Part shown: positions 45,213-54,825 of the stretch, piece by piece
How the letters are laid out: each line of letters opens with the position of its first letter
Position numbering within the stretch: the stretch's first letter is position 1
Assembly: GCF_000424545.1 (NCBI RefSeq)
Contig: NZ_KE384206.1
Location: 66,022-130,021 of the forward strand
Direction of reading: 5' to 3'
DNA: 64,000 bases
Source of the DNA: Butyrivibrio sp. NC3005
GTDB taxonomy: Bacteria; Bacillota; Clostridia; Lachnospirales; Lachnospiraceae
Made by a program: the position numbers and the translations under genes
Notes under the pieces: generated by a model
Database searches by the model: none
Told to the model about the DNA's origin: nothing
Seen by the model: only the letters and a program-made list of their open reading frames with translations

Positions 45213-45884
45213 ATGGATATTCGCGTTGAAGATTTTATAGAAAGCTTTTTGTACATTTTGAAGAATATCTTTGCCTGTGTACTAGGCGGATGTATTGGTT
45301 TTATTGCTGTTATTTTGATTACTGTTCTCAATCCAGTAACAAATTCATATTGTGCTTCAACAACAATTTATAATGCCTTTTATGGCGAGTCTGGACAGTC
45401 TTCTAAAACAGCAAGCATTGTAACAACTTATTCTTCATTGGTTCAGGGAACAACAGTTTGTACACGTGCTGCTTCAATGATTTCAGGAACGAAATTGTCA
45501 GCCAAGGATATTCAAAATATGATTGGCATAACTAAATCCACAGATGATATAACCTTAACTGTTTCTGCATATAGTTCTGATCCAGCGCTTTCAGTTGAAA
45601 TTGCTAATGCTGTATCAAAATCATTTGCAATAGAGATTAAGAATATGACTGGAACAGATGCAGTACAAATCCTTGAGCCTGCACAAGAGGCTTATGTAGT
45701 TTCTAAAGGCCTTACTGAAGTTTGGAAAAAGCGTATACTTGGATTTGCATTTGGTTTTGTTGTTGTTGCAGCATTTTATTTTTGCAAAGAATTTTTCTCT
45801 GGAAAAATAAGAGAAGCAAGCCAATGCGCAATTTCTGAAAATGACAACATAATTGCTATAATTCCCAAATCAAAGTTAAAGTGA
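45213..45884 (+). CDS. CpsC/YveK-like polysaccharide co-polymerase (Wzz family)
   Basis: The 223-residue protein has a membrane helix near 20-40, an extracellular alpha/beta domain, and a second helix near 172-192. That is the arrangement of CpsC/YveK/Wzz chain-length regulators. The N-terminus is MDIRVEDFIESFLYILKN, and TTYSSLVQG lies in the extracellular part. Such proteins set chain length and activate their BY-kinase partner. The P-loop of the partner encoded at 43329 is altered, so activation may differ here. It follows the secreted protein by seven bases and leads into a run of glycosyltransferases. Confidence 0.85.
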   Translation: MDIRVEDFIESFLYILKNIFACVLGGCIGFIAVILITVLNPVTNSYCASTTIYNAFYGESGQSSKTASIVTTYSSLVQGTTVCTRAASMISGTKLSAKDIQNMIGITKSTDDITLTVSAYSSDPALSVEIANAVSKSFAIEIKNMTGTDAVQILEPAQEAYVVSKGLTEVWKKRILGFAFGFVVVAAFYFCKEFFSGKIREASQCAISENDNIIAIIPKSKLK

Positions 45885-45896
45885 TGTGATTAAAAA

Positions 45897-46922
45897 ATGG
45901 AAAACAATATTAGTTTAAGTATTATTATACCTGCTTATAATGCACAAAATCATATTAAAAGCTGCTTAGATTCATTATTGTATGAATGCAATAATTCGAC
46001 TATGTATAATCATATGGTTGAAATTATCATAATTGATGATGGAAGCACGGATGAAACTTTTGAAATTGCTAATTCATATTCTAAATTTTTTGATTCAACA
46101 TATATTAATTTAAATGTTGTATCTCAAATAAATAGCGGAGTATCTCAAGCAAGAAATACAGGACTGTTTCTAGCATCTGGAAAATATATTTTTTTTCTAG
46201 ATGCAGACGACTGTTTGCGTGAAAATTCGTTAACATCTATTTTTTCTGACATAGAAAAAAATTATGATTTTTGTGCCTATTCTCATCACAACCTTTTTAT
46301 GGAATCAGGAAAACAGGAAGAGGTATCTCTTCCTGTTATAGGCGACAATATTGATAAAACCAACACAGCTGATTTCATTATGTATTCTACATCTAGTCTT
46401 AATGAATGCTGGGGAAAATTATTTAAAAACAGCATTATAAAGGAGCACCAGATTTGCTTTCAAAAGGGTATAAAAAGTGGAGAAGACTTATTGTTTGTTA
46501 TGGAATACTATACTTATGCAAAGACAATTTCTTTTAAAAAGGAAAGTATTCTTAATTATAGAATTCATTCACAAAGTGCTATGCATGGATTTAATGTTGA
46601 AAACAGAATGAAATTTAACGAGTATTTATACTCTTATTATCTAAAGTACATAACCAATAAGAATGATGATTTAAAAAAAGCGGCATATGTCTATCATTTT
46701 AGGATAATGACAGATTTATTTCGAACTTACAGTATTCAAGAAAATGCTAAAAAAAATCTGACATTTTTATATGGATGTAATATGTCAAAAGATGTTATTA
46801 GTAAACTAAAATTTTCAGATATTCCACTATATAAACGTTTGGAATATTTGATGATGAAGTACAAATTAATTACTTTATCATTAGCATATTATAGATTGAA
46901 AGCGAAAGGATTATCGAAGTAA
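45897..46922 (+). CDS. Family 2 glycosyltransferase
   Basis: The 341-residue protein has the GT2 fold: ISLSIIIPAYNAQNHIKSCL, IDDGSTDETFEIA and FFLDADDCLRE (the DxD metal motif). The C-terminal half is helical and basic, probably associated with the membrane face. It starts 12 bases after the chain-length gene. The stop codon overlaps the start of the polymerase gene by one base (TAATG). Confidence 0.9.
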   Translation: MENNISLSIIIPAYNAQNHIKSCLDSLLYECNNSTMYNHMVEIIIIDDGSTDETFEIANSYSKFFDSTYINLNVVSQINSGVSQARNTGLFLASGKYIFFLDADDCLRENSLTSIFSDIEKNYDFCAYSHHNLFMESGKQEEVSLPVIGDNIDKTNTADFIMYSTSSLNECWGKLFKNSIIKEHQICFQKGIKSGEDLLFVMEYYTYAKTISFKKESILNYRIHSQSAMHGFNVENRMKFNEYLYSYYLKYITNKNDDLKKAAYVYHFRIMTDLFRTYSIQENAKKNLTFLYGCNMSKDVISKLKFSDIPLYKRLEYLMMKYKLITLSLAYYRLKAKGLSK

Positions 46923-48133
46923 TGTTATCATGGTATGCCATTGAAGGTGAAAAAAAGAAAAAATTTCATCAATCTTTATTTATAGCTGCTATGATTATAC
47001 TTGCCATAAAGAACATAACAGATTCATCTATGATTTTGCGTAAACCAGATAAATTAGATGATTTTATGATTATATTATTTATATTTTTGATTAGCATAAA
47101 AATTCTAACTCAAAAATATACTTTTAAAAGCATTATTTTATCTGCTATGTTCTTTTTTACATGTGTTTTTACCTGCATAAAATGCCACTATTTTTATTTG
47201 TTCTTCACATCATTGTTATTATGTGCAATGCAGGAAATTGATTTAAAAAAAGTATTATCAGCAACGAGCATCACAAAGTTTGTTTTGCTTGGTTATCATG
47301 TGTTTTGCTATATAAAAGATTTAATATTCTTTCCTTGGAAAGTTACATATTCCTATAGATTAGGCGGAGGCCCGAGAATGACTTTTTATCAGGGACACGC
47401 CAATACATTTGCAATGTATATTTGTTGGTCATCACTTGAATTCTTATATGCCAAAAATGATAAATTAAAACCAGGTCACATAGGATTTATATGGTTTATC
47501 AATTTCATTTTTTATTTATGTTGTGATTCTAATACATCTTTTATTATTATCACATTAGCTTGTTTAAATATACTTGCATTTAAGTCTCTAACAGGAAGAT
47601 ACAAAAAAATCTTCGAGATTAATATAAAATTTTTATCTCGATATTTATACGCAGTATTATCAGTATTCTTTACAACCGTTATTATTGGTTTTGTAAACGG
47701 CTTTTTTTCTGATATTTTCAAAAAACTGGATAATTTTTTTACAGGTAGGCTTTTATATGGAGCTGTTGCCTATGATTTAAAAGGAATGTCCTGGTTTGGA
47801 AAAACTGTTGAATTTCCTCCCAAAATATATTGGAGAGGATATTGGATTGATAGTATGATTTTTGACAATTGCTTTATTTGGATGTTTATAAGTTATGGCG
47901 TTATCTATTTAATAATGATATCTTTTTTCTTTTGGAAATATGCCAAAGAAATGGAGACAATAGATTGTATTTTTTTGGTTTTATACACACTGTATACAAT
48001 TATGGAAGCATATGTAATGAACTGCTCAATTTGTTTTTCACTTCTGATTGTAGGAATGTATATTGCCAAGGTACAGGAGAAAAAAAGAAATGAACACTTG
48101 CATAAGCATTATTATCCCAGCTTACAATATTGA
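46922..48133 (+). CDS. Wzy-like polysaccharide polymerase
   Basis: The 403-residue protein is mostly hydrophobic, with about ten predicted membrane helices and a larger periplasmic-side loop near residues 140-160 (YSYRLGGGPRMTFYQGHA). That layout fits O-antigen/capsule polymerases (Wzy), which are poorly conserved. There is no catalytic motif to confirm it, so the call rests on topology and on the nearby flippase and glycosyltransferase genes. It overlaps the next gene's start by 44 bases. The ribosome site for that next gene lies inside this one. Confidence 0.72.
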   Translation: MLSWYAIEGEKKKKFHQSLFIAAMIILAIKNITDSSMILRKPDKLDDFMIILFIFLISIKILTQKYTFKSIILSAMFFFTCVFTCIKCHYFYLFFTSLLLCAMQEIDLKKVLSATSITKFVLLGYHVFCYIKDLIFFPWKVTYSYRLGGGPRMTFYQGHANTFAMYICWSSLEFLYAKNDKLKPGHIGFIWFINFIFYLCCDSNTSFIIITLACLNILAFKSLTGRYKKIFEINIKFLSRYLYAVLSVFFTTVIIGFVNGFFSDIFKKLDNFFTGRLLYGAVAYDLKGMSWFGKTVEFPPKIYWRGYWIDSMIFDNCFIWMFISYGVIYLIMISFFFWKYAKEMETIDCIFLVLYTLYTIMEAYVMNCSICFSLLIVGMYIAKVQEKKRNEHLHKHYYPSLQY

Positions 48134-49196
48134 GGGATACATTGGAAAATGTCTTGACAGTGCATTAAATCAAGATTTTCCTCAAAACGAAATAGAAGTA
48201 ATAGTAATTGATGATGGATCGACAGATGAGACAGGTAAAATAATTGATACCTACGCCGAAAAAGATTCAAGAATAAAGGTGATTCATAAAAAAAATGAAG
48301 GTGTTTCAGCTGCTAGAAATGATGGAATTTCCATCGCTAAGGGCAAGTACATTCTATTTTTTGATGGTGATGATTTTGAAAAGCAAAATACATGCACTAA
48401 ACTTGTTGAAATTGCAGAAAAGGATATTTCTGAAGCTGTAATATTTGGCTATTACAAATACGAAAGCCAGTCTAATATTACAGAATTAAAACCGATTTTT
48501 TCAAAAGATAAATATGAAGGTAAAATCGAAATCTTTAATAGTATTCTTCCGTATTTCGTTGGTTTATCTTTTGATAGTGTTAATAATTGGATTCAGGGAA
48601 AGAAAAATTCGCTTTATGTTGAAAACCCTGCATTATGGCATGTTTTACTTAGAAAAGATGTTATAATCAATAATAATCTATCCTTTGATACTACATTAAA
48701 AGTAGGAGAAGATACCGTATTCATTACCGAATATATCAGCTGTTGCAATAAAGTAAGTGTATGTCATGATAGTTTTTACTATCTTGTAACAAGAGAAAGC
48801 TCTGCGATATTTCGTTATGAACGCGAACCATTCTCTAAGCTTGAAGGTAAAAAAAGACTTAACATTGCCAGAGTAAAACTGACAAATAGAATAAAAAATC
48901 GTTCTAAAATTGATATTACTCCTACTTGGAGCGGAACAATTCTGATGTCGGTTGTAGAAATGGCATTTTTACTCTCCGCAAAAAACAATAGTATTAATCG
49001 ACGAAAAAGATATGAAGCATTCAGATCTTTTGCAGATGAGGCAATTGTTCGCAATTTAGTATCAAAGTATAATCCGTGCAAAAGCGGTAGTACCATCAAA
49101 AAAATACCTTTACTTATGGTTAAAAAAGGTCATTATAAGCTGCTTTTTGATGCATGTACCATTTTGCATTTATTCAAATATAAGTTTACCAGATAA
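48090..49196 (+). CDS. Family 2 glycosyltransferase
   Basis: The 368-residue protein has CISIIIPAYNIEGYIGKCLDSA, IDDGSTDETGKI and FFDGDDFEKQ as the metal motif. ATG 48090 follows ACAGGAGAAA and gives MNTCISIII, which fits GT2 N-termini. An upstream in-frame start at 48063 would add nine residues without a ribosome site. The C-terminal 130 residues are basic and helical. It overlaps the polymerase gene and is followed 18 bases on by a GT14 gene. Confidence 0.88.
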   Translation: MNTCISIIIPAYNIEGYIGKCLDSALNQDFPQNEIEVIVIDDGSTDETGKIIDTYAEKDSRIKVIHKKNEGVSAARNDGISIAKGKYILFFDGDDFEKQNTCTKLVEIAEKDISEAVIFGYYKYESQSNITELKPIFSKDKYEGKIEIFNSILPYFVGLSFDSVNNWIQGKKNSLYVENPALWHVLLRKDVIINNNLSFDTTLKVGEDTVFITEYISCCNKVSVCHDSFYYLVTRESSAIFRYEREPFSKLEGKKRLNIARVKLTNRIKNRSKIDITPTWSGTILMSVVEMAFLLSAKNNSINRRKRYEAFRSFADEAIVRNLVSKYNPCKSGSTIKKIPLLMVKKGHYKLLFDACTILHLFKYKFTR

Positions 49197-49214
49197 GTAA
49201 GATTGGGGAATAAA

Positions 49215-50144
49215 ATGAAAATCGCATTTTTAAATCTGTGTCACACTGATCCTGAATTAGTAGCCCGCTGTGCAAAACGTTTGACAAAAGATGCTGATTT
49301 TGACATGTACGTTCATGTTGACGCAAAACAGAATATAGCACCATTTAAAAAATATTTAAATTCTATTGATAGAGTATACTTTACACCAAATAGATATCCA
49401 GTATACTGGGGAGGTTACAATGCGATTAATGCTTGTTTTGAACTTTTGAGAACAGCTTTAAATAGTAACGTAAAGTATGATTATTTTGTTATGATGCAAA
49501 ATCTTGATTATCCTATAAAATCTAATCAATACATAAAAGAATTTTTTATAGCTAATAATGGAAGAGAGTTTATCAGAGGATGTCCAATAGCCCAAACCAG
49601 AGATTTTGAGTTCTCTCGAAAATATAAGCTTTACTATAAAAAAGATAATCCATATGGAAAATGTTCTCACAAAAATCCGCATAAGCTCTTGCTCATGGCT
49701 TATACTGCATTGATGAGTATTACTACTTTTTTTTCTAATGGTGTAATAAAAGAAGAAGATGGTGATTATCCAATTTACTATGGATGTGCTCAATGGGCAG
49801 TATCAAGAGATTGTGCGAAATATCTTGATACATTTGAAAAAACTCATAAACGTTTTAATGAAAAAATGCGTATTATGCAGTTTCCTGATGAGGAATATTT
49901 TCATACGGTTGTTCACAACAGCAAATTCAAAGACAAGTGTATTCTACACAATGAACCAATGAAACGCTGGCTTGTTAACTGGAGAAATCTAACTTACTTT
50001 GAATTTCCAAAAGAAGTTACGGTAATGACTGAACAAGATTACGATAAAATACGTATTCAGAAAGATTTATTCGTTCGCAAAGTCAGAACTGGAAAATCTG
50101 ATAAACTTTTAGATTTACTGGATAAGGAGTGTATAAATAAATGA
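49215..50144 (+). CDS. GT14-like glycosyltransferase (beta-1,6-GlcNAc transferase family)
   Basis: The 309-residue protein resembles core-2/I-branching enzymes of family GT14. It starts KIAFLNLCHTDPELVARCAK. DMYVHVDAKQNI and VYWGGYNAINACFELLRTAL follow, with MMQNLDYPIKSN after them. The family does not need a DxD motif, and none is present. In bacteria such proteins add a branch sugar to polysaccharides. ATG 49215 follows TTGGGGA. The stop overlaps the next gene's start (ATGA), so the two are coupled. Confidence 0.83.
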   Translation: MKIAFLNLCHTDPELVARCAKRLTKDADFDMYVHVDAKQNIAPFKKYLNSIDRVYFTPNRYPVYWGGYNAINACFELLRTALNSNVKYDYFVMMQNLDYPIKSNQYIKEFFIANNGREFIRGCPIAQTRDFEFSRKYKLYYKKDNPYGKCSHKNPHKLLLMAYTALMSITTFFSNGVIKEEDGDYPIYYGCAQWAVSRDCAKYLDTFEKTHKRFNEKMRIMQFPDEEYFHTVVHNSKFKDKCILHNEPMKRWLVNWRNLTYFEFPKEVTVMTEQDYDKIRIQKDLFVRKVRTGKSDKLLDLLDKECINK

Positions 50145-51160
50145 CATCTACCAACGATAGTCGTTTTGAAAATAAAATATCTGTTATTGTACCTATATTC
50201 AGAGTCGAGCAATATTTAGAAAGATGCTTAGATTCAATTTTAGCTCAGAGCTATACTAATTTGGAAATAATTCTTATTGATGATGGTTCTGATGACAAAT
50301 GTCCTCAAATTTGTGATGAATATGCCAAAAAAGATAGTCGAATAGTAGTAGTTCATCAGGAAAATCGAGGAGTAGCCGACGCAAGAAATATTGGACTCAA
50401 AAAAGCCAGCGGAGATTTTATTACATTTGTTGATCCTGATGATTATATTAACAATCATATGTATGAAATTCTAATGAATCAAATTATTGATTTTGAAGCT
50501 GATATAGCCATGTGTGATTACAAATATGTCTATGATAACGATGTTGACAAAATGGTTCATGATAATCTACCTGTAAACGTTAGTAAATCTGTTTTAAATG
50601 GCAAAGAAGCATTACTTCAGGGATATGCTTCTTATCAGGATGGCGTTACTTTCTCAGTCTTGTGGAATAAATTATGTAAAAAATCTTTATATGATGACAT
50701 TGATTTTCCTTCAAAAAGAATTTATGAAGACGAGGCAAGCGTTTTTAAAATATTATATAAAGCATCACGCATAATATATCTTAATCAGCCTTTATACTTC
50801 TATCACCAGCACAAAGCAAGTATTGTTGGAAAGAAGCTAACACCAAAAAATATACAGCTTTTAGACGCTTATATTGATAAACTTAATTTTTATAATCAAA
50901 AAAAAGAATACTTTTTTTGGACAAAAGAATTATCACATCTTCTTCATATGTTTTGTTTTCTTCAATACAGATTTGATAAAGAAAATATAAAACAAGATAT
51001 TTTTAAGGGAGATAGAGCAAAATCAGTTAAAAAGACTATACAAAACATAGGTAAAAAATGTAAAATGGATTTTAGACTAAAAACTGAATGCTTTTTATTT
51101 ATGTATTTTCCGAATATTTATTTTTTTATTTGGAAGTGCCAGAAAAAGCGAATCCATTAA
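50141..51160 (+). CDS. Family 2 glycosyltransferase
   Basis: The 339-residue protein has ISVIVPIFRVEQYLERCLDSIL, LIDDGSDDKCPQI and FVDPDDYIN as the metal motif. The start overlaps the preceding GT14 gene by four bases. AAGGAG precedes the ATG inside that gene. The C-terminus is basic with a hydrophobic FLFMYFPNIYFFIW patch that may touch the membrane. Confidence 0.9.
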   Translation: MTSTNDSRFENKISVIVPIFRVEQYLERCLDSILAQSYTNLEIILIDDGSDDKCPQICDEYAKKDSRIVVVHQENRGVADARNIGLKKASGDFITFVDPDDYINNHMYEILMNQIIDFEADIAMCDYKYVYDNDVDKMVHDNLPVNVSKSVLNGKEALLQGYASYQDGVTFSVLWNKLCKKSLYDDIDFPSKRIYEDEASVFKILYKASRIIYLNQPLYFYHQHKASIVGKKLTPKNIQLLDAYIDKLNFYNQKKEYFFWTKELSHLLHMFCFLQYRFDKENIKQDIFKGDRAKSVKKTIQNIGKKCKMDFRLKTECFLFMYFPNIYFFIWKCQKKRIH

Positions 51161-51229
51161 GTATTCTAATGTTTTTTATAAAAGGATTTAATGGATTTAG
51201 TTAGACATCAGGTTAATGTGAGGGGATAA

Positions 51230-52222
51230 ATGGGTAATTTAGTAAGCGTTATTATTCCAATATATAACGTCGAACAATATTTAAAAAAATGTTTGGATTC
51301 AGTTGTTAATCAAACATATAAAAATCTTGAAATCATATTGATAGATGATGGTTCAACTGATTCAAGCTATGATATTTGTAAACAATATCAAAATAATGAT
51401 TCTAGAATTCGATTATTTCATATAAATAATTCTGGTCAATCAAATGCAAGAAATCTCGGAATAAAAGAATCGACAGGAGATTACTTATATTTTGCTGACA
51501 GTGATGATTATCTGCACGAGGATTTGATTTCTTTTTGTATGGAGAAAATTGAACAAAATCGCCTAGATACGATTATGTTTAATTATACTCATGTTTTTTC
51601 AAATGGAAAAGAATGCGAAGAACGTCATTTTTCAGAAATCTCAATTGATTTAACAAATCAAAAATCAAGAATGTATTTTATTACCAATATTTTTCTTCCA
51701 TATAAATGTGGATTTGAAGTGTGGAACAGATTATATAGCGCCAAGGTTATTAAAAATAATAATTTATCCTTTCCTATATACAAACCTGTATTAGGCGAGG
51801 ACGTATGCTTTAATCTAAAATACCTCATGTATTCCAGAAAAGCTTTAGTTACAAACAAAAGATTGTATTATTATCGACATAGAGAAGGCTCTACAATATC
51901 CAAAGTCAAAGATAAAAACATTCTTGAAAGGTATGTGCAGATTAGTTCTGATGTATTTGATTTGATATCAAAAAATGAAGAAAAATCATACATTGCAAGA
52001 CATTATTATCTTATACACATCCTTTTACTTTATCACGAACTTATGAATGAAAGTTTAAAAAGTCAAAGGATAATTATAAAGCATTTATCAAATAAAAAAG
52101 CTTTTAGATTAATGCTTAATCTTTCTTTAACAAAGTTTTATGTCACAGTAAATACACTCGGGATAACAAGAGGAATAAAATATACAATATATTCTTTTTT
52201 GTATTATTGCTGGTCATTATAA
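51230..52222 (+). CDS. Family 2 glycosyltransferase
   Basis: The 330-residue protein has VSVIIPIYNVEQYLKKCLDSV, LIDDGSTDSSYDIC and FADSDDYLHED. GAGGGGAT lies before the ATG. The protein is about 40 percent alike by eye in the first 100 residues to the GT2 proteins encoded next to it, so the set probably arose by duplication and divergence. The C-terminal third is helix-rich and not conserved among them. Confidence 0.9.
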   Translation: MGNLVSVIIPIYNVEQYLKKCLDSVVNQTYKNLEIILIDDGSTDSSYDICKQYQNNDSRIRLFHINNSGQSNARNLGIKESTGDYLYFADSDDYLHEDLISFCMEKIEQNRLDTIMFNYTHVFSNGKECEERHFSEISIDLTNQKSRMYFITNIFLPYKCGFEVWNRLYSAKVIKNNNLSFPIYKPVLGEDVCFNLKYLMYSRKALVTNKRLYYYRHREGSTISKVKDKNILERYVQISSDVFDLISKNEEKSYIARHYYLIHILLLYHELMNESLKSQRIIIKHLSNKKAFRLMLNLSLTKFYVTVNTLGITRGIKYTIYSFLYYCWSL

Positions 52223-52256
52223 CATGAAGAATATATATTCGCTTGGAGGTTTAAGC

Positions 52257-53231
52257 ATGGAACAAGTGCTTGTAAGTGTAATTGTACCTATTTACAAGGT
52301 TGAAGGTTGTTTAAAAATATGCATCGAAAGCATCTTAAATCAAACATATTCCAACCTTGAGATTATATTAGTTGATGATGGGTCACCAGATAATTGTGGT
52401 CAGATATGCGATGAATATGCTATTAAAGATTTCAGAATACAAGTCATTCATAAGGAAAATGGCGGCCTTTCTGATGCGAGAAACGCAGGTATAGAAGTTG
52501 CTACTGGTGAATACCTTGTTTTTATTGATTCGGATGATTCGATTCATCCTCAAATGATAGAATTACTGATAAAACCAATTTTAGCAGGAAAAGCACAACT
52601 TAGCGTATGTGATTTTAATCCAATTACAGAGCCAGAAGTAACAAATACTTCATTTATAAATAATGAGAAGTGTGTTTACATTCATTCCTTGGCAGATAGA
52701 CATAAATACTATTTTGAAGAAGAAAAAATAGTAACATTTGTTGTTGCATGGAATAAAATGTATCCAGCCTATTTTTTCAAAAATATTAGATATCCAAAAG
52801 GAAAGATTCACGAAGATGAATTTACCACATATAAGCTTTTGGATAGAGCTGATACAATCTGCTACATAGAACACCCTCTTTATAATTATCTTAGTCGACA
52901 AAATAGTATCATGAAAGAAAGTTTTTCTGAAAAGAATCTTTCCAAGTTTGATGCCTATGAAGAACGAATGGATTATTATTATCAAAGAAATGATTACTAT
53001 TCTTTGGAAAAAATCCTGAATTTATATCGATTATATTTCAGAAATCTAGCGCGACATACTATTTTTCAAAATGATCTTTCAGTAGAATATTTTAAAAAAT
53101 ATTCATCGCATTATAAAAAAATCATTAAAAAGTATGTTATCGTTCTACCAGTGCCTTTAAAGAAAAAACTTGGCTATATGGCTTTTGCTATTTGTCCAAA
53201 ATTATATATAAAACGTAAATTGAATTTCTGA
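52257..53231 (+). CDS. Family 2 glycosyltransferase
   Basis: The 324-residue protein has VSVIVPIYKVEGCLKICIESIL, LVDDGSPDNCGQIC and FIDSDDSIHP. The start at ATG 52257 follows CTTGGAGG at seven-base spacing. A longer in-frame reading begins at 52224, next to the previous stop, and would add eleven residues, but it has no ribosome site. It closes the first run of transferase genes before the flippase gene. Confidence 0.9.
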   Translation: MEQVLVSVIVPIYKVEGCLKICIESILNQTYSNLEIILVDDGSPDNCGQICDEYAIKDFRIQVIHKENGGLSDARNAGIEVATGEYLVFIDSDDSIHPQMIELLIKPILAGKAQLSVCDFNPITEPEVTNTSFINNEKCVYIHSLADRHKYYFEEEKIVTFVVAWNKMYPAYFFKNIRYPKGKIHEDEFTTYKLLDRADTICYIEHPLYNYLSRQNSIMKESFSEKNLSKFDAYEERMDYYYQRNDYYSLEKILNLYRLYFRNLARHTIFQNDLSVEYFKKYSSHYKKIIKKYVIVLPVPLKKKLGYMAFAICPKLYIKRKLNF

Positions 53232-53257
53232 CAGAAACATATTATAAGGAAGTTAAA

Positions 53258-54796
53258 ATGAGTAATAAAAAGAAAATTGCTATCAATATGATAGCTCAGT
53301 TCATTTCATTTATTGTGAATTTAGGAATAAATTTTATATTAGCGCCTTTTATCAGCAAAAATGTTGGAAAAGATATATATGGATTTATCAATTTAGCTTT
53401 TCAGACAACGGGCTATATTACAATCGTTACATCTGCTCTAAATGCAATGCTCGGAAGGTATATAACAATAAATGTAAGTAGGAAAGATTATGAATCTGCT
53501 AGATCATATTTTTCATCTGCAATGGCTGCTAATATAATTATGTCAGCGATTTGTTTTCTTCCTGTTACATGTTCTATTTTATATTTGGACAAGTGGCTTC
53601 AAATTCCTGCAAAAAATACTTTGGACGTAAAATTATTATGGGCTTTTATCTTTTTTGATTTTTTTGCAAGTCTTATTACAAATAGCTATGGTGTTTCAAC
53701 TTTTGCTGCAAATAGATTAGACTTATCTGCTAGAAGAGCAATGGAATGTAATTTTATTAGAGCTACCCTGTTATTTATTCTATTTGCTTTCTTTCCATCA
53801 AATGCATGGTATGTTGGTTTAACAAAATTTATCACTGGCTTTTATATAATTGCTACTAATATTTACTTTACCAAAAAGCTAACCCCAGAATTATACTTCA
53901 AAAAAAGTCTTGTAAAATTATCTTCAATCATGGATTTAATAAAGACCGGAATATGGAACTCGGTTCAGCAGTTATCTGCTATTCTTGTAAATGGATGTGA
54001 TACGCTTATTACAAATCTCTATATAAATGCAGCATCAATGACATTGATGACATTTGCCAAAACATTTCCAAATTATTTAATGTCAATTATAGGCATTGTT
54101 TGCAGTTCTTTCGGCCCAGAAATGACCTATATCTATGCTGAAGGAGACATGGACAAATTTACCACATATGTAAAGCATGCTATTAAAGTCTGTGGTTTTA
54201 TATGTTCGATTCCAATACTTGGATTTATAGCCTTTGGAACTGAGTTCTTTAGTTTGTGGCTTCCAGCTTATAATTCATCGGAGATTAGAACCATCCAGAT
54301 TCTTTCAATAATGATTTTGGCTCAAACTGTTTTTGATGTTTATATTTATCCACTTTATACTGTTAATCAAATAACAGCCAAGCTAAGAATACCAGTGTTT
54401 GTTTCTTTAGGAATAGGAGTTGCCAATATAATTGGTTCAATCCTGTTGTGTGAACATTCCAGTCTTGGAATTTATGCGATTCAGATAGTCAGCTCTATTT
54501 TATTAACTGCAAGAGTATTCTTCTTTGCGCCAATATATGCAGCTCATATTCTTAAACAAAAATGGTGGACTTTCTACATACCATTGTTACGAGGAACGTT
54601 TTCATCAATAATTGTATTTTTATGTTTTGCTACAATAAGATATTTTGTTACAATTAATTCATGGTTAATGCTTATTATAATATCAATTTTCAGTGGTATT
54701 TTGGGATATGCAATTAATTATGTAATTGTTCTTAATAAAGAAGAGAGAATAATGGCTAGAGAACTTATTTCGAAAAAACTCAAGCGAAAAAAATAA
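53258..54796 (+). CDS. Wzx-like polysaccharide flippase (MATE/PST superfamily)
   Basis: The 512-residue protein has 12-14 predicted membrane helices over its whole length. Its start KIAINMIAQFISFIVNLGINFILAPFI is typical of the polysaccharide transporter family, as is the GIWNSVQQLSAILVNG segment near residue 230. It would move the lipid-linked repeat unit across the membrane for the Wzy-like polymerase. The C-terminus is basic (LISKKLKRKK). AAGGAAG precedes the ATG, and the nucleotidyltransferase-like gene follows 29 bases after it. Confidence 0.9.
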   Translation: MSNKKKIAINMIAQFISFIVNLGINFILAPFISKNVGKDIYGFINLAFQTTGYITIVTSALNAMLGRYITINVSRKDYESARSYFSSAMAANIIMSAICFLPVTCSILYLDKWLQIPAKNTLDVKLLWAFIFFDFFASLITNSYGVSTFAANRLDLSARRAMECNFIRATLLFILFAFFPSNAWYVGLTKFITGFYIIATNIYFTKKLTPELYFKKSLVKLSSIMDLIKTGIWNSVQQLSAILVNGCDTLITNLYINAASMTLMTFAKTFPNYLMSIIGIVCSSFGPEMTYIYAEGDMDKFTTYVKHAIKVCGFICSIPILGFIAFGTEFFSLWLPAYNSSEIRTIQILSIMILAQTVFDVYIYPLYTVNQITAKLRIPVFVSLGIGVANIIGSILLCEHSSLGIYAIQIVSSILLTARVFFFAPIYAAHILKQKWWTFYIPLLRGTFSSIIVFLCFATIRYFVTINSWLMLIIISIFSGILGYAINYVIVLNKEERIMARELISKKLKRKK

Positions 54797-54825
54797 GCAC
54801 AAGAAAAAAGTAAGGGGAAAGTGTT